Below, piece by piece: positions 1 to 10,700 of a stretch of DNA of 64,000 bases (its first letter is position 1; every line of letters starts with the position of its first letter). This DNA is from Streptomyces asiaticus (GTDB lineage Bacteria; Actinomycetota; Actinomycetes; Streptomycetales; Streptomycetaceae): assembly GCF_018138715.1 (NCBI RefSeq), contig NZ_JAGSHX010000004.1, positions 1-64,000 of the forward strand, in the 5' to 3' direction. The translations under genes were made by a program, and so were the position numbers. Under the pieces are notes generated by a model. It searched no databases, was not told the DNA's origin, and worked only from the letters and a program-made list of their open reading frames with translations.

Positions 1-720
1 ATCCGCTACGAGTACAACGACCTGCTCTCTGCGGAACGGGCCGCGGCCGAGGCGGGCGACGACCTCGCGGCGATCATCGTCTGCCCCATGCGCCACGACG
101 TGCGGCGCGACCAGGAACTCGCCGACCCGGCGTTCGCCCATGGCCTGCGGGCGCTGGCCGACCGCACCGGCGCCGTGATCCTCGACGACGTCCGCTGCGG
201 ACACCGGCTGCACCTCGGGGGCAGCTGGGAACCACTCGGCGTCCGGCCCGACCTTTCGGCCTGGTCCAAGGCGCTGGCCAACGGGCAGCCACTTGGCGCT
301 GTTACAGGGATCGACGCGCTACGCGACGCTGTGAGTTCGGTCTATGTGACGGGCTCGTTCTGGTACGCGGCGGTGCCGCTCGCCGCTGGCCTGGCCACCT
401 TGCGCGAACTGCGCAACGGACAGGCGCTGCCGGACATGCTCCGTACCGGCACCCGGCTGCGGGAGGGCCTGGCGGCGCAGGCGGCCGCCCACGGGTACGA
501 GATCCGCCAGACCGGTCCTGTGCAGATGCCCGTCCTGTACTTCGGGCGACGACGACCTGAGCCTGGGCACCGCATGGGCCGAGGCCGCGGTCGGCGCGGC
601 GTGTACCTGCACCCATGGCACAACTGGTTCCTCTCGGCCGCGCACACCGATGCCGACATCGACGCCATCCTCGACCGCACCGACCAGGCGTTCGCGGACC
701 TACGGGACACGGGAAGCTGA
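1..720 (+). pseudogene. Class III aminotransferase, 3 prime part, two compensating frameshifts
   Basis: PLP-dependent aminotransferase related to glutamate-1-semialdehyde aminomutase. The reading frame is already open at base 1, so the N-terminus lies outside the window. ILDDVRCG is the cofactor-contacting Asp region, and the Lys of AWSKALANGQPLGAV fits the Schiff-base lysine. An extra base near 545 and a missing base near 595 cancel each other, leaving about 17 garbled residues (RRRPEPGHRMGRGRGRR) before the frame resumes at GVYLHPWHNWF; the skipped frame reads FGDDDLSLGTAWAEAAVG, as expected for the family. It may be functional if these are sequence errors. The MFS, cyclase and LLM genes downstream on the same strand suggest one former catabolic operon; the substrate is unknown. 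Confidence 0.75.
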
Positions 721-855
721 CCAGTCGATGTCCGGCTGCCGTGGCCCGCGGAATGAGCACTGGGACAGGGCCGGCTTCAGATCGGGAACCGCCTTTGTGC
801 GCTTGCATTGGCCAGGTGGCGACGTCGCCAATGAAGGGGGATGCAGCGGTGATTC

Positions 856-2246
856 ATGAACGTAATACGCTCCGCATTCCGAGAGATCGTCTCGATGGAA
901 TCTTCGTCACGGCAGACCACTGGCCCCCCGCCGGAAAGTATTTCACGCCGGCGCTGGTTTGTATTCGGCGTCGTCGTCGCGCTGAACTTCGGAGTGTGGC
1001 TTGACGAGGCCAAGGTCTCGCAACTTGCCCCGTTCTGGTCGGATTCGCTGGCGCTGACTCCCGCTCAGGTGTCGGGCGTGTTGTCCGCGTATCTGCTCGG
1101 GTATGCTCCGATGCTGGCCATCGCCGGCGTGCTCGCCGACCGTTTTGGGTCGAAGATAATGCTGCTGACCTGCGGCTTCGGGGTCACCGTGCTGTCGGTG
1201 AGTATGGTCTTTGTGCGCACCTACAATGAAATGTGGTGGCGAAATCTGGCGTTCGGGTTCGTGTTCGGTCTGTTGCTGGCGCCGACATTTCGAATTCTGG
1301 CGACCTGGTTCCCATCCCATGAGCGGACCAAGGTAACCTCGTTGACGACCGGTGCCTGTGCCGGTATCTCGTCGATGGTCACACCGCTGATCGCACTCCC
1401 GATCGCGAACCACGCCTCGTGGCAGTTGGCATTCATCGCGGTGGCCGTCTTCACCGTACCTCGTTGATCTTGCTGTTCTGGATCTCCGACGAGCCACGGC
1501 GGATGCGCGGAATCAGTGCGGGCGAGATTGCTCTGATCGAAGGAGTCGAGGCGGCTGCCGCGCGGCAGCTCGGCCGGGTCGGGTTTCGGGAGATGCTGAG
1601 TTTGCTGCGTAATCGCAGTGTCATTTTGTTCGGCATCTCGGGTCTGCTCATCAGCCCGATCTGGTTGTCGCTGAACTGGTTGTCGTTCGGCCTGATCAAT
1701 CTTGACAAGGTCAACCCGGATGTCGTCGCGGTTGTCCTGCCTGCGATCACCGTAATTCCGGTCACCTTTTCGTTCCTGAACGGCCTTGTTCTGCAGCGCG
1801 TGTTCGGAGGGCGGACGTGTATGTGGATAGCCGTGGGGTTCCTGCTGGGCGGAGTCGCGTTTCTCATCGCTGCGCTGGTGCCGATGGGGTGGGTGCCGTG
1901 GGCGCTGCTGCTCGGCGGCGGGGTCATGGTCGCGAATCTGATCTACTTCGGCACCATGAACGCGTACTGGGCGGAACTCGCCGGACCGCGATTCACGGGT
2001 ACGCTTTCCGGGATCACGTCATGTCTCCAGGTCGTTGCCGGGATGTTTCTCGTCAAGCGGAGTGGGTCCTGGTTCAACGAGAACGCGACCGGTCACGCCC
2101 GGTTGGCGACTACGATGGCGGTGGGTGGAGGAATCATGCTTGTCGCTATTGTCCCGGTGATGCTGTCCAAGGAAGTCCGAGTGGAGCGGACAGCGGCGGT
2201 GGAACCCCTGCGTGAGACCTCTGCCGAAAGGCATGATGATGCGTGA
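856..2246 (+). pseudogene. MFS transporter, one frameshift
   Basis: Major facilitator superfamily permease of about 460 residues, in two overlapping frames. The first part (856-1467) has hydrophobic helices and the loop signature GVLADRFGSK between TM2 and TM3; the second runs on from TSLILLFWISDEPRR to 2246. A one-base loss near 1458-1461 joins them without losing residues. The amphipathic central loop (RRMRGISAGEIALIEGVEAAAARQ) resembles the anion:cation symporter (phthalate/hexuronate) branch, so an organic acid is a plausible substrate; that is inference. Start chosen at ATG 856 with a G-rich stretch 14 nt upstream; ATG 895 is an alternative. The stop overlaps the next gene start by a few bases, consistent with an operon. 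Confidence 0.72.
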
Positions 2247-3185
2247 AAATGAGCCGAGCTACACGCAGTTGGCTGCCAGGACGCCACCTGGGTCCAGTTG
2301 GGGGTGTTCGGCGAGGACGACGAGGCGGGAACGATCAATCGGCTGACGCCGGAGCATGTGAGAGACGCCGCCCGACTGGTGCGGCTGGGCTGGTGTTTCC
2401 GCTCGACTGGGATCTGGACTTGCCCGACCCTCCGTTGTTCGGCCGGTTGCCGTTGGTGCACACCGTCATCGCGGAAGAGAACGGTGGCAATGACGACCGC
2501 TACGACGGCTTTTACCCGCAGCGGTCCAGCCAGTGGGACGCACTGTCTCATATCGCTCACCCGAACTATGGGTTCTACAACGCCAGGCGAGAAGTCGGTA
2601 CGGTCGGCGACGCGCTTGGCATACATGTATGGCCGAGCGCGGAATCGCCGGCCGCTTCGTGCTCCTGGATGCCTGCCAGTATCGCGCGACCGCGGTGCCC
2701 CCATCGATGCCGACCTGTCGGTCCCGTTCGACGCTGCGGACTTGGAGGATATTCGTGCGGCACAGGACGTCGAACTGGCGTCGTGGCGACATCCTGCTGA
2801 TCCGATTCGGCTGGACGGCCTGGTACGAGAAACTGGGCGAAGACGAACGTCGTCGGCTCGCCGCCAACACCCAGGATCAAGGCAGTCCGGGCTTGGCACG
2901 CACCGATGCCGTTCTCGAATGGTTGTGGGACAACGGGATCAGTGCCGTGGCCGCGGACGTTCCTGCTCTTGAGGTGATGCCCTTCGACAACACGGCAGTT
3001 GACGCGGTTTCTGCATTTCCGGCTCATCGCGCTGCTCGGCATGGCGGTTGGAGAAATGTTCAACTTGGAGCAGCTCGCTGAATACTGTCACCGGGAACGT
3101 CGTTACTCCGGTCTGCTTACCAGCGCCCCGTTGCAACAAGCGAGGCGGAATTGGTTCCCCGGCCAATGCGCTGGCCCTTGTGTAG
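2236..3185 (+). pseudogene. Cyclase-family hydrolase (PF04199-like), multiply frameshifted
   Basis: Metal-dependent cyclase/kynurenine-formamidase-like protein of about 310 residues. Pieces read in order are MRENEPSYTQLAAR, VFGEDDEAGTINRLTPEHV, VFPLDWDLDLPDPPLFGR, SSQWDALSHIAHP (replacing the usual HxGTHxDAPxH metal motif, as in the larger actinobacterial branch), GDILLIRFGWTAWYE, ISAVAADVPALEVMP, LHFRLIALLGMAVGEMFNL and a C-terminus GGIGSPANALALV ending at 3185. At least five 1-nt indels are needed, for example one G lost from a run near 2296 and one C lost near 2388. Three in-frame ATGs lie at 2233, 2236 and 2239 behind GAAAGG; the middle one was chosen. It follows the MFS gene without a gap. 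Confidence 0.68.
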
Positions 3186-3255
3186 CGATGCGCGGTCGAC
3201 AGGTGCCGCAGTCGACCGCTGATCGTCCTGTGCGGAACACAGATCGGAGAATCGA

Positions 3256-4242
3256 GTGGCGATGCAACAACCTGCCAAGAGGCCGAGCCCGCGCCCGTAC
3301 CAGGACGTGTTCGTGGACCTGCGCCGCGGCCGTTCCGCTTCGGCGTGGAGATGATGGCGCCGTTCCCCGGCCGGACCTGGGCGGACTCGGCCGGGAACTG
3401 GAATCACTGGGCTACTCGACGCTGTTCGTTCCCGACCACCTCGACGAGGGCTACGGCCCGATCACCGCGATGGCCATGGCGGCGGCCGCGACGACCACGT
3501 TGCGGGTCGCCCCGGCCGTGCTCGCCGCGGATTTCCGGCACCCGGCAGTGCTCGCCCGGGAGCTGGCGTCCATCGACCAGCTGTCGCAGGGCCGACTCGA
3601 AGTGGGCGTCGGTTGCCGGATACCAGAGTGCGTGACTACAGGTGTTCCGGGATCCCGATGGCCTCACCCGGCATCCGCGTCGACCGGCTGATCGAGCACG
3701 TCACGGTGCTCAAGGACTGTTCAGTGACGGCCCGCTCAACTACTCCGGGGCGCACTACCGGATCTCGGAATTGCTGGGAACGCCCACGCCGCACCGGTCG
3801 GCGGCCCCCCGATCCTCGTGGCGGGCGGGGGCAGGCGCGTTCTCACCTTCGCCGGAGCGCACGCGGATATCGTGGGTGTGAACCCGTCCTTGCCATCCAG
3901 TACGCAACGGGCGCCTCCGCGCCCGACGCACTCCCACCCAGTATCGACCGAAAGCTCACCTGGGATGCGGGAAGCGGCGGGAGCACGCTTCGACGACCTT
4001 GAGATCCATGGCTGGCTGCGCTTTGCCGGCGTCGTGCCCGACGCACTCGGAGCCGCCGCAGAGCTTGAGCACCTCTTCGGCGCCCCCGCCACTGAGGTGA
4101 TCACGTCGCGATCGTGCTCCTCGGCAGCGTGCTACAGATCGTCGAACGACTGCATGAACGTCGGGAACAGTGGGGTTACACGTACTTTACGATCCAGCAG
4201 GCCCTCGCACACGAGTTCGCGCCGGTGATCGCTCGGCTCTGA
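3256..4242 (+). pseudogene. LLM-class F420-dependent oxidoreductase, multiply frameshifted
   Basis: Luciferase-like TIM-barrel oxidoreductase, close to the TIGR03621 (MSMEG_2516-like) family that uses coenzyme F420. Recognisable pieces: FRFGVEMMAPFPGRTWADSA, LESLGYSTLFVPDHLDEGYG, MAMAAAATTTLRVAPAVLA, VLARELASIDQLSQGRLEVG, GIRVDRLIEHVTVLK, LFSDGPLNYSGAHYRI, GGGRRVLTFAGAHADIVG and the tail VERLHERREQWGYTYF ending at 4242. At least six frame changes separate them, so it is not expressible as written. GTG 3256 (ATG 3262 possible) follows GGAGA. It is last in the same-strand run that begins with the aminotransferase. Confidence 0.7.
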
Positions 4243-4305
4243 GTGTGATCAGTCACCAGCCATCGCCTCAGACATCGGCCGAAGGAAAGCCGGTCGAGAG
4301 GCCGG

Positions 4306-4443
4306 GGCAGCCTGTCGGACTCTTTCGGCCACAACATCCACCGCGGTGGCCAGTTCGTACCCGTCCGGCGTCAGCGAGGTCGAGACGCCAGGCCTGGACA
4401 CGCCGCGGTCGGGGTCAACGAGGAGGAGCTCCAAGGCTCGGCT
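4306..4443 (-). pseudogene. Possible MarR-family regulator C-terminal remnant
   Basis: The minus strand encodes LVDPDRGVSRPG then STSLTPDGYELATAVDV and VAERVRQAA, which resembles the beta-wing (DPDDRRG..VSLTPxG) and following helix of MarR proteins, slightly garbled. No recognition helix is readable upstream, so only a scrap is left. The rest of 4243-4690 shows no recognisable gene. The assignment rests on a short motif and is tentative. Confidence 0.3.
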
Positions 4444-4695
4444 CCCATCCGCGGAATACCCGGCGGCCGACATGCTGCGGGGGGGCTGCCCCTGCCGCGA
4501 CTGCAACTGAGGTCGACAGTAGCACGCCGTATCGGCCTGCGTTCGCTTAAATAACCTCGCTCTGTTCATCGCCAAAATACTCTCCCCACGCCGGGCGTAG
4601 AACCCTCATCTCGCGGGCTTAGATACTGGTTTACCGGGACCGCAGAGTTAAGGAAGATGGTTGTCGTTCACCACTCGAAGCTGCCACTCGAAGGA

Positions 4696-5330
4696 TCATG
4701 CCTGCCCCCAACCTCGGTGGCTGAGCACAGTGACTGCCAGGACGATGGCCGTGTAGTGCGCGGTGAAGGCGGCGATGGTGAGGGCGTGGAAGACCTCGTG
4801 AAAGCCGAACCAGGACGGTGAAGGGTCAGTGCGCTTGAGTCCGTACACGACCGCGACCGCGGTGTAGAGCAGGCCACCGGCAATGACGAGTACGACCACT
4901 GCGGTGCCCCGTGCGCGCGAAGTCGGCACGTAGAAGACGGCCACCCCGCCCAGGACGATGCAGCACGGGAGTGTACAGCCACCGGGACGACCGATCCACA
5001 GCATGCGGAAGGCGATGCCGGCCAAGGCGCCTGCCCACACCACGGCCAGCAGCACCAGTGCTGACCCGCGGGCAGCAGCAGTACCGCCAGTGGGTGTACG
5101 TGCCGGCGATGATCAGGAAGATGTTCGCGTGGTCCAGCCGCCGCAAGACCACCTCCCCGTATGGACCCCACGTTCCGCGGTGGTTGACCGCGCTGGTACC
5201 GAACAGCAGGCAGGCCGACAGCGCGTACACCGAACAGGCCGCCACTGCCGCAGCGAGCGCGAAGCAGCGATCAGGACGATCCGCCGACCAGCGAGAGGGG
5301 AACACGCCGACGTGCAGCCAGCCCGCGCAT
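4696..5330 (-). pseudogene. Hemolysin III / PAQR-family membrane protein, frameshifted
   Basis: Seven-TM protein of the hemolysin III (YqfA/TrhA) family. The segment SAVNHRGTWGPYGEVVLRRL followed by DHANIFLIIAGTYT is the family signature with its conserved His and Asp. The C-terminal half (WFGFHEVFHALTIAAFTAHY) carries the second conserved His-rich motif FHxxFH. Indels are needed near 5316 (extra G) and around 5050-5075 (two lost bases). Start ATG 5330 gives MRGWLHVGVFPSRW after correcting the first indel. Family members are inner-membrane proteins linked to lipid homeostasis. No operon partner is seen. Confidence 0.72.
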
Positions 5331-5423
5331 CCTCGGCTTCAGCGCAGCCGCACGCGCTCCGCCCCGCCTTCCAGGGCGGCGCTCTGCCCGGCAGTCAGCC
5401 GGCCGGATGTGCCAATAGGCGCA

Positions 5424-5907
5424 TCAACCGCGGAGGCCGCGGGGCGTCGGCGTGGTGCCGGAGCGGGGCTGGGGCTTCCGCCCGTGTGCCGGCGGCTGAG
5501 CATCTTCGGCGATCATGCGTTCATATTCTGAGATCGGCGGAAAGAATACGGCCCGGCGCGTCGCCCCGGACTGCGGGTCAGATGTCGGCCTCGCTCCGGG
5601 ATGCCGCGCGCGGTGTTCGGCGTTGATGCGCTGGGCTTTCTTCGAGTTGGTCTTCGAGGATGACGATGCGGCAGGCGGCCTCGATGGGGGTGCCCTGGTC
5701 GACATTTCCCGGGCGCGGGCGGCGATGCGGAGCTGGTAGCGGGAGTAGCGGCGATGGCCGCCCTCGGAGCGCAGGGGGTGATCAGGCGGTGTTCACCCAG
5801 GGCGCGGAGGAAGCCGGGGTGGTGCCGAGCAACTCGGCGGCCCGGCCCATGGTGTAAGCGGGGTAGTCGTCGTCATTGAGACGGCCGAACGAATCGTCTG
5901 CTGTCAT
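5424..5907 (-). pseudogene. MerR-family transcriptional regulator, frameshifted
   Basis: Begins at ATG 5907 with DDDYPAYTMGRAAELLGTTP, the first helices of a MerR HTH of a type common in Streptomyces. After a frame change it reads FLRALGEHRLITP, then EGGHRRYSRYQLRIAARARE (wing and recognition region), then IEAACRIVILEDQLEE. Three or four 1-nt indels are needed, one an extra A in the run near 5627. The C-terminus ends either at 5578 or at 5424 depending on the last indel. No effector domain is visible beyond the short helical tail, as in small MerR proteins. Confidence 0.68.
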
Positions 5908-5932
5908 TGCACCTCTCTGTGGAACGCGCTGA

Positions 5933-5964
5933 GGGGCCCTGGTGCCGTATGACACCAGGGCCCC
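5933..5964. terminator. Perfect 12-bp hairpin
   Basis: GGGGCCCTGGTG (5933-5944) pairs exactly with CACCAGGGCCCC (5953-5964) across an 8-nt loop. There is no T-run, as is usual for actinobacterial hairpin terminators. It lies just upstream of the MerR start, so it would end a transcript entering from either side. Confidence 0.55.
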
Positions 5965-6189
5965 GAAGGGGCTGTTACACCATCTGCCGGCCCTGGTACT
6001 GCGCCGGCTTTCTGTTTCCGCCGACCCGACTTGGGAGCTGTCGGGTGTACGGGATCGCGGTTTGCTTGACCGGAGACCACCTCACTATCGATGTCCTGCG
6101 GTACCCGGGCTCAAAAAGACTCCCGCCCGGGCGATCCTGATGGCGCTCGGCTCCTCCGTTCTTCCCTCTTGATGAACTACTTCCCAACG

Positions 6190-6560
6190 GGACTGCGTAC
6201 TGCTGGTACTACTGGTGATGCGAACTGCTGGTGACCTGAGTAAGCGCCACTCTTCGGCAGCCAGCCCCGTCGCCCGTCCTGCGTCTGCTCTGGCTTAGAA
6301 CCCCACTGCCGAACTTCCCGGTGCGCGCGTCCGCAGCCGACGCCTTCACCGAGGTACCGCTCACTGACCTCACTGCTGGTACTGCGAACTGCACTTACTG
6401 AACTGCCACTCCGTTACTGCTCATGGCGGCCCCTGATCACTGCGGGCCACCCGGTCCGGCCGTCAGTCCCGTCGCCGTCCTGCGACATCCCTGGCTTCGG
6501 AACTCCACCACCGCACCGTCCTGCGCACTGCAACTGCGTGTACTGCGGTACCGCTGCCGG
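6190..6560. repeat. Imperfect direct duplication rich in CTGCTGGTACTGC
   Basis: The interval 5965-6760 holds no recognisable gene. Within it TGCTGGTACT occurs at 6201 and 6374, and a longer block beginning CCCGTCGCC(C)GTCCTGCG and containing CTGGCTT(A/C)(G)GAAC(T/C)CCAC occurs near 6266 and again near 6468. Spacings of about 173 and 202 bases point to two diverged copies of a unit of roughly 200 bp. Its function is unknown. Confidence 0.45.
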
Positions 6561-6769
6561 CAGTTCGTCTCTGCCAGGCCCCGTTGATCTCGGCTACAAG
6601 AGAAATCATAACCACACCACCGCCCCATGTCTACTCGGCCGACATAGATTTCCGCGCGTTCGACGATGAGGTAATCAACCTCGAACAGCGACAGGAGACA
6701 GGAGCAAAGCGGTGATCTGCGGGTTAACCGCTGCAACCCGGGGCACAAGCACCACGCAGGCAGGACGGG

Positions 6770-7198
6770 CGTCGATGTAGCGTGTCGTCCATAGAACGAC
6801 TGCGTTCACAACGAGTCCGACTGACCCAAGCTGGTCTTCCATTCCGTCCGGTATGCCTGGTGGATGGTGCCCTTCTTGCCGTGGCAGATGTCCCGGGCCA
6901 GCTTGTGGCGGGACTCCTGGACGGTGAGCTGCTTGTGCATCTGCCGTCGGTAGGTGTCGTCCACCGGGTCGACGACGGCGAGCAGATGCAGGGTCTTGGC
7001 GATCCACCCGTACTCGGCGAACACCTGACCGAGCGGCGTGGGTGGCCCTCACGGCCGAACATCCGCAGCAGTCGTACGTCCTCACCCGGTTTGGTGACCA
7101 GAGAGCCCGCGACGCGGAGCATGTCCGGCCAGGCGGTGAGCACCTCCTTCACGTTCACCTTGTTGCGGGCCAGCGCCTCCAGCGGCCCGTACCCGCCC
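6770..7198 (-). pseudogene. Tn3-family transposase, C-terminal fragment
   Basis: The minus strand reads GGYGPLEALARNKVNVKEVL, then WPDMLRVAGSLVT, then LRMFGREGHP, AEYGWIAKTLHLLAVVD, RRQMHKQLTVQESRHKLARD, ICHGKKGTIHQAY and, one frame over, MEDQLGSVGLVVNAVVLWTT. This matches the catalytic C-terminal third of Tn3-type DDE transposases, including the region of the last acidic residue (the HxLARxIxHGKRG segment). Three frame changes are required, and the N-terminal two thirds, the resolvase and the 38-bp ends are missing. The fragment stops sharply at about 7200. Confidence 0.72.
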
Positions 7199-7203
7199 AA
7201 AGA

Positions 7204-7542
7204 TCAATCTCGCCGATACTGGCTGTTCCGTTGGTCCCCGCGCCGGACGACGACGGCCCCCTGTCGCCGGGCGGGGATCAAGAGGGCCGTCATCGCACGA
7301 GTAGCTTCAAGATCATCCCATGGCCCTTTTGGGCTCACTTCGGCCATACCCTCGTAGGCGGCGCAGCTCGGGCACAGCCCGGGCACGAAATGGTCCGGGG
7401 TGAGCCGCTGGTGCAGCTGGCTCACCGGAACCGATGACTCGTCGATCCAGGACCGCACCAGCTCAACGAGCTGATTGATCTCGGTGCACGAACTCCCTCG
7501 GCAGTGCCCACGGCCGCCCCGGTCGGCTCCTCCGCCACCCAC
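7204..7542 (-). pseudogene. Truncated regulator-like fragment of unknown function
   Basis: An open frame with EINQLVELVRSWIDESSVPV and SQLHQRLTPDHF, resembling N-terminal helical modules of uncharacterised Streptomyces proteins that resemble regulators. After PDHFVPG the sequence looks frameshifted (CPSCAAYEGMAEV), then continues PKGPWDDLEATRAMTALLIP. No RBS precedes the first ATG and the codons before EINQ look out of frame. It abuts the Tn3 fragment. Function unknown. Confidence 0.35.
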
Positions 7543-7674
7543 TCGCCTTCCCCTTCAGTTGTTCGGCGGACAACCCCTCGTTGTCACCGAAGAACCATCC
7601 AACCGGACCGCCCGTAACCTCTGCCCGCGATCGTGGTCATTCCTCACCGACACAACGCGATCGAGGCGGTGCGC

Positions 7675-7925
7675 TCATGGACCACACATGCCCTGCCTTC
7701 TTCCTCCTCGCCCTGCCGTGGCAGCCTCGTTCTCCACCATCACGGCGGTGATCGCCTTCGCCCTGGCCCGCTGGGACGGTGCGACGATCCCAGCAGCCTT
7801 CACCGCGGCGGCGACCGCCTTCGCGCCGTTCAGGATCGCGCGGAACCAGCGGCGGTTCTGCTCGGTCGCATACGCCCGCCGCGCCTCCGCCCCGGCCCGC
7901 TGCCAGCACTTATTCGACGCAGATC
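7675..7925 (-). pseudogene. Fragment A of a repeated zinc-ribbon/helical family
   Basis: AEARRAYATEQNRRWFRA then NGAKAVAAAVKAAG is nearly the same as the C-terminal part of the protein at 14921-15562 (AEARRAYATEQKRRWFRA, NGADAVAAATKA). A third fragment lies at 40800-40957. Here only the C-terminal helices remain, followed by a different tail (SQRARAKAITAVMVENE). Function unknown. Confidence 0.5.
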
Positions 7926-8268
7926 GCCGACCACCTCGTGAGAGCCGACCTGGCCACCGGGGGCAGTGGAAGGGACGGCACAACCTGCTGATGATGGTCG
8001 GCCGCACCATCCGGTCCGCGTTCCGGCGAGCCGGAACGCGGTGTCGCGCTCCTGGTCGCGGCTCTGGTCGCACCGGGCTGGGCGCCGGGTGTGCTGCCGC
8101 AAGGCGCTGGCCTGGACGACGCGCCTCCAACAGCTCCCCGGCCACGCCGACTACTTCCCCACAGCGCCTCCTGGCCGTGGGGCCCATCGGACCCGCAGCT
8201 CCGGCCAAAGGATCGTCAGCGGATGGGCCCCCGCGGCTGGACGTACACTCCACACATGGGTCGCACAT

Positions 8269-8603
8269 GCGCAGTGAGGGAGTGCCTGTTCCAGGCCGCT
8301 CATGCCGTGTGCCCGTCCGCCGTGTACGCGACGGCCGTCGACCCGGTGAACGCGCCGGCGATCTACTGTCGCGCGTTGCACGGCCACGGCTAGCGATTCC
8401 GGGTAATTCTCGGCATTTCCGAGATCATCCCGCCCCTGCGGGCGGACCATTTTCTGCGCGGCAGCAGCCCCTCCCCGCCTCTGTAACCGTACGGCGACGG
8501 CTCTCGCCATAATTTCCTGCTTTGTCACCCCTTGGCGCCCTGGCGCCGCCTGCGCGCCGACCGCCGGACGACCGGCAGCCGGTGCATCTCCGAGAGGAGC
8601 CTT
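8269..8603. other. Stretch without a recognisable gene
   Basis: Apart from GAGAGGAG at 8592-8599, which serves the Mur ligase start, no gene, repeat or convincing promoter was recognised here or in 7926-8268. Confidence 0.4.
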
Positions 8604-10087
8604 GTGAAGTTGAGCGAGCTGCTCGCCGGGCACGATCATGAAGTCATCGAGGGCGATCCGGAGACGAGGAATCACCGGAGGCACCGGCTTCGACGCCCAC
8701 CGCGCCGCTCCGGGATCCCTGTTCATCGCGGTGCCCGGCCATCGCGAGGGCGGCCCCGAGTCCGTCGGACCGGCTCTCGCACGCGGCGCGGTGGCGATAC
8801 TCATCGACTCCGCGACGTCGCCACTTCCGGTCGCGACCTGGGCTTCGGCAACTGGTGTATGCGTCGTAGCCGTCGCGGACACGCGCAAGGCGGCCGCGGT
8901 CGTCGCCTCCCGCTACCACGGGGAGCCAGGCCGGCAGATGAAGATGGTGGCCGTCACGGGCACCAACGGAAAGACGTCGGTTTCCTCCATGGTGGAGTCG
9001 GTGCTGAGGGTCGCCGAGCACGCCAGGGTGGGGGGCATCGGGACGGGCGGCAGCCGGATCGGCGACGAACTGATCCCGATGCCGACGTCGGTACTGACCA
9101 CACCGGAGTCGCCGGACTTCCAGTATCTGCTCGGGTGCATGCGCGACCGCGGTGTCGGCACCGTGGCGCTCGAAGCCACGTCGATGGGCCTGCTGACCCA
9201 CCGCCTCGACCACTCGTTCATCGATGTAGGGGTATTCACCAACCTGACGCAGGATCACCTGGACGACCACGGCACCATGGAAAACTACCGGGACGCCAAA
9301 CTGCGTCTGTTCCAGGGGCTGTGCCGGCGTGCGGTGGTCAACGCCGACGACCCGGTCGGAGCCTGCATCGGGGCCATGATGCCCGGCGCGGTCGTCACGA
9401 CGGCATCGACGCGGAGGCGGACTACCGGGCGACCGACCTCACCATGGACGCCGTCGGCACCCGCTTCACCCTGCACCACGCCGGCCACAAGTATCCGGCG
9501 GTGATCCCCGTGCCTGGACGGTTCTCCGTCTCCAACGCACTGGCCACTGTCGCAGCCTGCCACCTCATCGGGCACCATCTGGCCGGACTGGTCGCCGCAC
9601 TCGAGCAGATGCCCCCGATCCGGGAAGGTTCGAACGCTACGAGACCCCGGACGGCACGTCCGTCATCGTGGACTATGCGCACTCCCCGGACTCACTGGAG
9701 AAGGTGCTGACCACCATCCGCGGCTTCGCCTCTGGCCGGGTCGTCACGGTCTTCGGCTGCGGCGGGGACCGGGACGTCACCAAGCGCGCCCAGATGGGGG
9801 AGATCGCCGGCACCTACTCCGATCTGTGCGTTCTCACTTCGGACAATCCCCGGAACGAAGACCCCCAGACGATCATGGATCAGATCGTCCCGGGCCTGCT
9901 CGCGAGCGGCACCACTTTCGAACGGTTCGCCGACCGCCGCCGCGCCATCTCCTTCGCCCTGTCCGCCGCAGGGCACGGCGACGTCATCCTGATCGCGGGC
10001 AAAGGCAGCGAGCCCTACCAGATCGTCAACGAGGAACTGCTGCCGTTCAGCGACATGGCGACGGTACGCGAACTCGCCACGCGGTAG
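8604..10087 (+). pseudogene. MurE-type Mur ligase (UDP-MurNAc-tripeptide synthetase), three frameshifts
   Basis: ATP-dependent amino-acid ligase of about 494 residues. Domain order: N-terminal UDP-binding part (KLSELLAGHDHEVIEGDPET, then GTGFDAHRAAPGSLFIAVPG); central ATPase with P-loop VTGTNGKTS, the EATSMGL and FTNLTQDHLDDHG motifs, and YRDAKLRLF, whose Lys fits the carbamylated lysine; C-terminal domain with SVIVDYAHSPDSLE, FGCGGDRD and SDNPRNEDP. DNPR is the diaminopimelate-selecting form of the MurE motif. Single-base indels near 8668, 9405 and 9630 break the frame. GTG 8604 lies 4 nt after GAGAGGAG. There are no dcw neighbours, so this is an extra copy; roles in a modified cell wall or self-protection are conceivable but unsupported. 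Confidence 0.75.
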
Positions 10088-10344
10088 GCGTACCGGCCTT
10101 CTTGACGCCCGGCGCTGGTTGTGGTCGTCCGGCACATCGTCGGCCTCCAGCGCCGTCAGAAACCCGCTACCCGCTACACACGAGACCTCGGGGCCCGCGG
10201 CTACCTCGGGGACGTGCGGCCCGCCCTCATTTCCGTCGGCGTGGACGCCTGATGGCGCTGATCGGGACGGGCTGGGGTCGGCCCCTCCGGCTACTCCGTG
10301 CCACAGCTCGGTGCGTTCAGCACCCGGCACCAGGCCGCCAGGAA

Positions 10345-10700
10345 CGGTCAGTACAGCTGGTGAGGGCTGCGGATGGGGCCGCCCCTGGTGTCTTCCGTTG
10401 CCGGAACGGGTCCTGCTGGTGGCCGTGTACTACCGCACGAACCTCACGATGCGGCAGCTCGCGCCGTTGTTCGGCGTCTCGCCGGCCACCGTGTGCCGGG
10501 TCATCCAGCGCCTTGGAGCACTCCTCGCGCTCGAGCCGGTGCGGCCCCCGCAGCAGGCGGCCGACCGGTTGTGGATCGTGGACGGCACCCTCATCCCGGT
10601 CCGCGACCGGACGGTGGGCGCGTCCTCACGCAATGATCGGTTCTCCGCGAATGTGCAGGTCATCGTGGACGCCGATACGGGAGCCCGAAAGTTGCTCAAG
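10345..10700 (+). pseudogene. IS5-like transposase fragment
   Basis: LPERVLLVAVYYRTNLTMRQ then LAPLFGVSPATVCRVIQRLG is the N-terminal HTH of DDE_Tnp_4/IS5-group transposases of Streptomyces. It is followed by RLWIVDGTLIPVRDRTVGAS with the first catalytic Asp (VDGTL) and by FSANVQVIVDADTG. The protein breaks off at about 10690, before the second and third catalytic residues; what follows to 10880 is unrelated. The start is unclear because upstream frames are disrupted (10088-10344 holds no other recognisable gene). Confidence 0.6.

Noticed and set aside
1..4242. Natural-product biosynthetic cluster
   Set aside because: Aminotransferase, transporter, cyclase-family hydrolase and LLM oxidoreductase could fit, but no synthase or assembly-line gene is present; a catabolic operon is simpler.
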